A stretch of 23,775 nucleotides of DNA from contig JAEUWP010000179.1 in NCBI GenBank assembly GCA_018524725.1, positions 1 to 23,775 of the forward strand, in the 5' to 3' direction. Positions 19,678 through 23,775 of this stretch are shown here, in pieces. Under the pieces are notes generated by a model. The model ran no database searches and had not been told where the DNA came from. It saw only the letters and a program-made list of their open reading frames with translations. Source of the DNA: Podaxis mareebaensis (lineage: Eukaryota > Basidiomycota > Agaricomycetes > Agaricales > Agaricaceae). Numbering within the stretch: the stretch's first letter is position 1; every line of letters starts with the position of its first letter. A program made the position numbers and the translations under genes.

Positions 19678-20861
19678 ATATAAGAGGACATGGTGAACAG
19701 CACCACGCTGAAATGCTGTTGTCCGCAGCGTTGCTTCTATCACAACTTGCCGTGTCCTCACTTCTTCCCATGATCTCCGGGATATCCTATAGTACTGGGC
19801 CTTTAGAAGGCTTCGACACGAAGGCACCCTCATTCGTAGATCTGTGGAGAACCAGTACTGTTACTCATTTCCGCTTCATATTGGGACCCCAACCTGTTCA
19901 CAAATCTATTGCCACTGTGGGAAGGACGATTAGCGCGCGCCTAGTGGCAATCGAATATCATCCGAAAGCGCCATTATTTTACTTAATAACTAATCTCGTG
20001 TTCGAAAACATTCATATCTTCGCAACCATCGTACCTTAACCATCCCGACGTAGTCACCTTTGTTCCCTCACGTTCATTGTTCGTTTTCGTAGAAATACTC
20101 GCTCGTTTGTCTCGAAAATGCATCCTATTCCTTATCGTCGAACACTCATCGCTTGAACTCTTAAGTCCACCCTTCTTGAGACTCTTTCTTCGTAACTTAT
20201 TTTATTGTGCCGTATCATCAACCTCTCTGCCCTTCCGAACCCGTCGACCTTCAACACACTACGGTCCTCCACAACCTGAGAAATCGACAAGCATTCAAGG
20301 GGCAAAAATATGTGGTGTAGACGGTTAGATTAGAGACCCACGAACCAGCAAACCAATACAGTTGCCTGATCATCTAGAGACGAATAGACACAATTCATCT
20401 GGTACAATTTGTCTGAGCCATCGGGCAATTGAACTCAGGCGTCAGCTGGTATGCGTGCTAGCAGGGTTACAAGTCAGCGACCATTCGATATCCACTTCGT
20501 GAACAACCTGATCCTCACCAACACGCTTCTGATTTTCCCCTCACCGTTGCGCAGGGGGACAACTAGAATGTGGTTGACCAGCTTTGTGCCTCCCCCCGGT
20601 GCTCCGCCGGCAGGACCTGGAAAGAACAGCTTCAATTAACGTAATGGACGTCCCTCGGTATATTCAATAAACTCGCAAAAAGATTAACGAGTACTTGCTG
20701 TACTTGCTACTGTAAAGCACTTTGTTGATGGTAGTCTGAGTAATGGTATCCGTAGCGCGCTGATCATCTTAGATGCCATGAGGTACGCCACCGGTCACAC
20801 CCACCAGCCTCATATCTCCAAGTCAAGGCCTCGAGGCTTTCGAACGCTTCTCCCTTTCTCC
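19678..20861. promoter_or_regulatory. Shared divergent promoter region between the HET-like and NACHT genes
   Basis: About 1.2 kb separates two divergently transcribed genes. A TATATA lies at 19676-19681, next to the chosen HET start. Open frames at 19713-20039, 20077-20328 and 20451-20639 have no domain and are not called. An imperfect inverted repeat spans 20359-20431. I see no transposon ends here. Confidence 0.45.
20359..20431. repeat. Imperfect hairpin in the HET/NACHT intergenic region
   Basis: The arms CAGTTGCCTGAT and ATCGGGCAATTG pair with two mismatches, and an inner pair (AGACACAATT / AATTTGTCT) continues the stem imperfectly around a short loop. It lacks tRNA consensus boxes. Its role is unknown. 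Confidence 0.3.
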
Positions 20862-22870
20862 ATGCCTCTCCTCGATACGCTGAGAACCTTTGCTTCATTT
20901 TTTTACTCACGAGCTTCGACATCACGCCCAGCCCAAAGTGAAAATGATCAGGATGGTGCTCCCGAGATGGATGATTTCAATCAAGGTCAGTCAGTAATTT
21001 AAGCGCTTTTCAACAAAGCGTGTGCGAGCCCATTGCATATTCGCAGAGAGACCTCCGGCGGCATCTGGCCTCATTTCTAACTTTCAGAATCTCCTTATCC
21101 GCGATTCGTGCCTGATCAATGTCGAGCATCCAGCCCAGAATTTCCATTCCGGCAGGACAGGTACGTGGCTCACGAGTCCTCTTATCATTAACCTGATCAT
21201 CATCATTGTATTAGTTCTTCACTTGCTGGAGCAAAAGAGGATACCGGGTGCAGAAATGGATTCGTCCGAGCGCGATCCGCCTCCTAGATGTCATCCTGAT
21301 ACTCGCAAAGAGCTCAGATGTCGGATTAACACTTGGCTGGCCAAACCGGATCGCAATTCAAATATGCTCTGGTTGTTGGGCCCCGTGGGTGTTGGAAAGT
21401 CTGCAGTTGCGCAGACCATTGCCGAACAATGCAAGACCACTGGACTCCTCGGTGCCGCGTTCTTCTTCTCTCGTCTCATCACCAACTGTAGTGACCATCG
21501 CGGCATGATCCCCACCCTCGCTTATCAGCTCGCTGTTCAACACTCGGGCTACAAACAGGTTATCACCCGGCGCCTTGCCGACGACCCGGCGCTTCTGGAC
21601 AAGAACTTGCGCACACAGTTCAGGGAGCTCGTTGTTGAGCCGTTCAAGACCTTAACGGCGCAGGGGCGGTCCCATCGCCAGCAACCGCTTCTCATTGTTA
21701 TTGATGGGCTGGACGAGTGCAAGGACATCGAGAATCAACGCGAGCTCATCCATCTTATAAACGACCACCCCCAGGTGCCTCTCCTCTGGATGATTTGCAG
21801 TCGTCCAGAATGGCACCTCAAGCGTATGCTCTCCAATGCAGACTTTCCCATTAACTGCCTGCGTGAAGAACTTTCCGTCGACGATGCCGGATCTCGGCGA
21901 GACGTCCGACTCGTCCTTCATGATGGTTTCGCCGATATACGTCGAAGGTTCTCTGATAGTCTTGATGACAAATGGCCGTCATCTGCCGACCTACAACGAC
22001 TCGCGGAGGTAGCGTCCGGTTTCTTTATCCTTATCTCGACTCTTTTCAAACACGTCGGCGAAGAATATAACAATCCGAGAATGCAGTTGGAAACCTTTAT
22101 CCAGTTCATTAACACAGGCCCGGCCCCGACCTTGGGGAATCCCCTTCATGCCCTGGACATCCTTTACAACCAAATCCTCTCTTGTATTCCCCAACCTATC
22201 CTCCCGACCACTAAGCGCATTCTCGGCTTCTGTATTGTGTATGCTGATAACGGGTTGTCTGCCTCTAATATCAGTAATTTCCTTGGGCTCAATCGGGATG
22301 CTTTCTACTCATCACTCCGGGGATTACACTCCGTCCTCCGTATCCCCGATCCGCCTCATGCCACTGTTAATGGCATCAGTTTCTACCACAATTCATTTGC
22401 GGAATTCCTGCAAAACTCCACGCGCTCTGGAGCTTTCGCCCTGAATCGTTCAGAGGTTCACTTTGATGTTGCTGTTCATGCGATTCGGTGGTATAATCTG
22501 CTTATTGAAAGGGACTGCAGCATTGGAGGTATGGACACTCAACTGTGGCCCTTTTGTGAGCATTTACTGAAATTTGTGTCTAGACAAGTCTGAGTGTTGC
22601 TCTGTCCACCCACGGCTCACTTGGGATGCACAACAAGAACGGGATCAAGACACTCTTATGAGTATTGGAATTTTTTCTGCCCGGATATGCTGGAGGGCAT
22701 GCTGCCATATTTCCAACCAGAATGTAGTGCAGATTCTGGGGGAGCTACACAATTTCAACTTCTGCCATCTTACAGAAGAAAATCATTACGATGTCAAAGG
22801 TTTAGCAAAACTGGTTAACTGGCTCACCTCAATAGTAAGTTTGATTGTCCTTGTACATGTTTTTCATTAG
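20862..22870 (+). CDS. NACHT-domain NLR (STAND NTPase)
   Basis: Exons 20862-20985, 21047-21160, 21215-22528 and 22584-22870 give 612 residues. The N-terminal part leads into the linker LLEQKRIPGAEMDSSERDPP followed by RCHPDTR, which typically precedes NACHT in Agaricomycetes NLRs. Walker A is GPVGVGKS (about 135-142), Walker B LIVIDGLDEC (about 239-248) and a sensor-like ICSRPEWHL follows. HNSFAEFL marks the end of the NACHT winged-helix part. Exon 4 carries the usual post-NACHT segment, ending ILGELHNFNFCHL and LVNWLTS. No WD40, ankyrin or TPR repeats follow, so the protein is short or its 3' exons differ. An in-frame ATG at 20778 would add 28 residues. A strong donor (GTAAGT at 22835) lies before the stop; splicing to 22891 would keep the frame open through 22891-22995 and 23049-23177. 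By family such proteins sense ligands and trigger cell death. Confidence 0.78.
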
Positions 22871-22890
22871 CTCACTATTGAGTCGGCTAG

Positions 22891-23177
22891 AGTGACCCAG
22901 GAAACCAACTCGCTAGGGTAGGAGTACATTCTAACCGTGACCGTGTTATCTTCAATGCCTTGCATGAGTACCCCACTATGGTTTTCCCTATCTCAGTAAG
23001 TAGCATCATGAAAATACGTTGTTATCAGCTAAGAGCTGCTTATTGAAGAATCCTCTCAATTTTGCATTTTATTCCCTTCATGCAAAACAAAGTGCACCAC
23101 AGTGGATTAGTGAAACAGCATCCGCTGAGAAATTTCTTTTGGGAATGGACCAACGGACATGTGGTGTACTAAGCAAG
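22891..23177 (+). other. Possible additional 3' exons of the NACHT gene
   Basis: Two open blocks, 22891-22995 and 23049-23177, are in frame with each other across a 53-bp intron (GTAAGT to AAG at 23048) and with exon 4 if the donor at 22835 is used. They encode 35 and 43 residues without a recognisable domain. The second ends at AAG followed by GTGGTT, a weak donor, and the next AG (23221-23222, after a long T tract) stands right before the ATG of the GTPase gene. Confidence 0.4.
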
Positions 23178-23222
23178 GTGGTTTCCAAAACACATATGTA
23201 GGACTTGATTTTCTTTTTTCAG

Positions 23223-23775
23223 ATGACACTCATTCCATCTTTGTGTAGTGACCGCCACCGGCCGCCAATAGAGATACCACCTTTGAATCCTACTCGTAGC
23301 ACAAGTGACCGTCCATCCCATGGTCCCTTTGACACCCGTGAGGAGAGGAGCCACCCTACTGCCAATCCTGGTACCTCCCTTGGCAGCGTACATAGCAGGT
23401 TGATAGGTGATACTGGCAAGTATGCACAATCTGCAGACTCCGAGATTAGAAAGGGAAAAACGCCCGTCTACAATATAGGGAGGAACTTGGAAGTTTCGCC
23501 TAATGATATTGTCATTGCGTATGGAGACAACAATATTCTATAATAAATGTGCTGATATGAAAACATTGCAGGTTCATGGGGCCAACAGGATCTGGGAAAA
23601 GCCTTGTGAGTAGGAATCAAACCCAGAGTCTCCTTGCTGACGGTTTGTAGTTTATCGACCTTCTGACGACTGGAAAGGCGGGCCGTCGCACGGGCGCATC
23701 TATGAGGGCTGAAACCGCCCAAGTCACACCATCACGAGTCAATCACCACCCACGATATGGCAATCGCATCGTCCT
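23223..23775 (+). CDS. P-loop GTPase-like protein (AIG1-like), 3' cut off
   Basis: Exons 23223-23518, 23572-23605 and 23651-23775 (open at the window edge) give about 151 residues. A polar, probably disordered N-terminal segment of about 90 residues leads to NDIVIAFMGPTGSGKS, a Walker A/G1 P-loop at about 102-109. After a 45-bp intron it continues as LFIDLLTTGKAGRR and reaches YGNRIV, where the next expected element would be the VDTPG (G3) motif beyond the window. The surrounding pattern (VIA-x-MGPTGSGKS-x-FI) is that of the AIG1/TrmE-like GTPase-type proteins multiplied in Agaricomycetes. Introns split exactly inside and just after the P-loop; skipping them is required to see the motif. The ATG at 23223 directly follows a T-rich acceptor-like CAG, so the true start may be upstream, even in the NACHT transcript. 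Confidence 0.65.

Noticed and set aside
20359..20431. A tRNA gene, suggested by a hairpin of tRNA-like length
   Set aside because: No GGTTCGAATCC-type B box or A box is present, and the pairing is one long imperfect stem, not a cloverleaf.
20077..20639. Short plus-strand frames in the HET/NACHT spacer
   Set aside because: They have no domain, no splice support and mixed composition; they look like chance frames in a promoter region.

Overview
The window looks like nuclear DNA of a mushroom-forming basidiomycete (Agaricomycetes). Genes are cut by many short GT-AG introns of about 45-65 bp. The predicted proteins fit that group: a single-chain BUB1-type checkpoint kinase, an ataxin-2/Pbp1 homologue, a HET-like membrane protein, a NACHT-type NLR and a P-loop GTPase. 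All exon models were assembled by eye from splice signals, reading frame and known domain patterns; no search or alignment program was run.

Layout. 1-186: 3' part of an unknown gene. 415-1243 (+): a small protein-kinase-like gene that lacks the catalytic Asp. 1244-8200: an AT-rich transposon graveyard. Its core is a dead Tc1-like DNA transposon (3090-7508, TA duplication) split by a younger non-autonomous LTR element (3542-6384, two 205-bp LTRs, 5-bp duplication CTGTG). A broken coding relic lies at about 2722-2870. 8550-8750 (-): a small hypothetical gene. 9164-12486 (+): ataxin-2/Pbp1 homologue in 14 exons. 13233-16971 (-): BUB1-type kinase in 4 exons, convergent with the ataxin-2 gene. 17261-19677 (-): HET-like protein with membrane segments. 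20862-22870 (+): NACHT NLR, divergent from the HET gene. 23223-23775 (+): 5' part of a P-loop GTPase, cut by the window edge.

How the genes relate. The middle (9.1-17 kb) is conserved housekeeping: an RNA-granule/poly(A) factor and a spindle checkpoint kinase. The right end (17.2-23.8 kb) is an accessory block with three proteins of the kinds fungi use in self/non-self recognition and cell-death signalling, so it may be a small immune or allorecognition cluster. That is inferred from gene types and neighbourhood only.

The observations I rate highest are an array of five F-x-P-F-x-D motifs in the BUB1 protein that match the Cdc20-binding ABBA consensus, the clean three-layer nesting of the transposons, and the HET/NACHT/GTPase neighbourhood with an unclear boundary between the last two genes.
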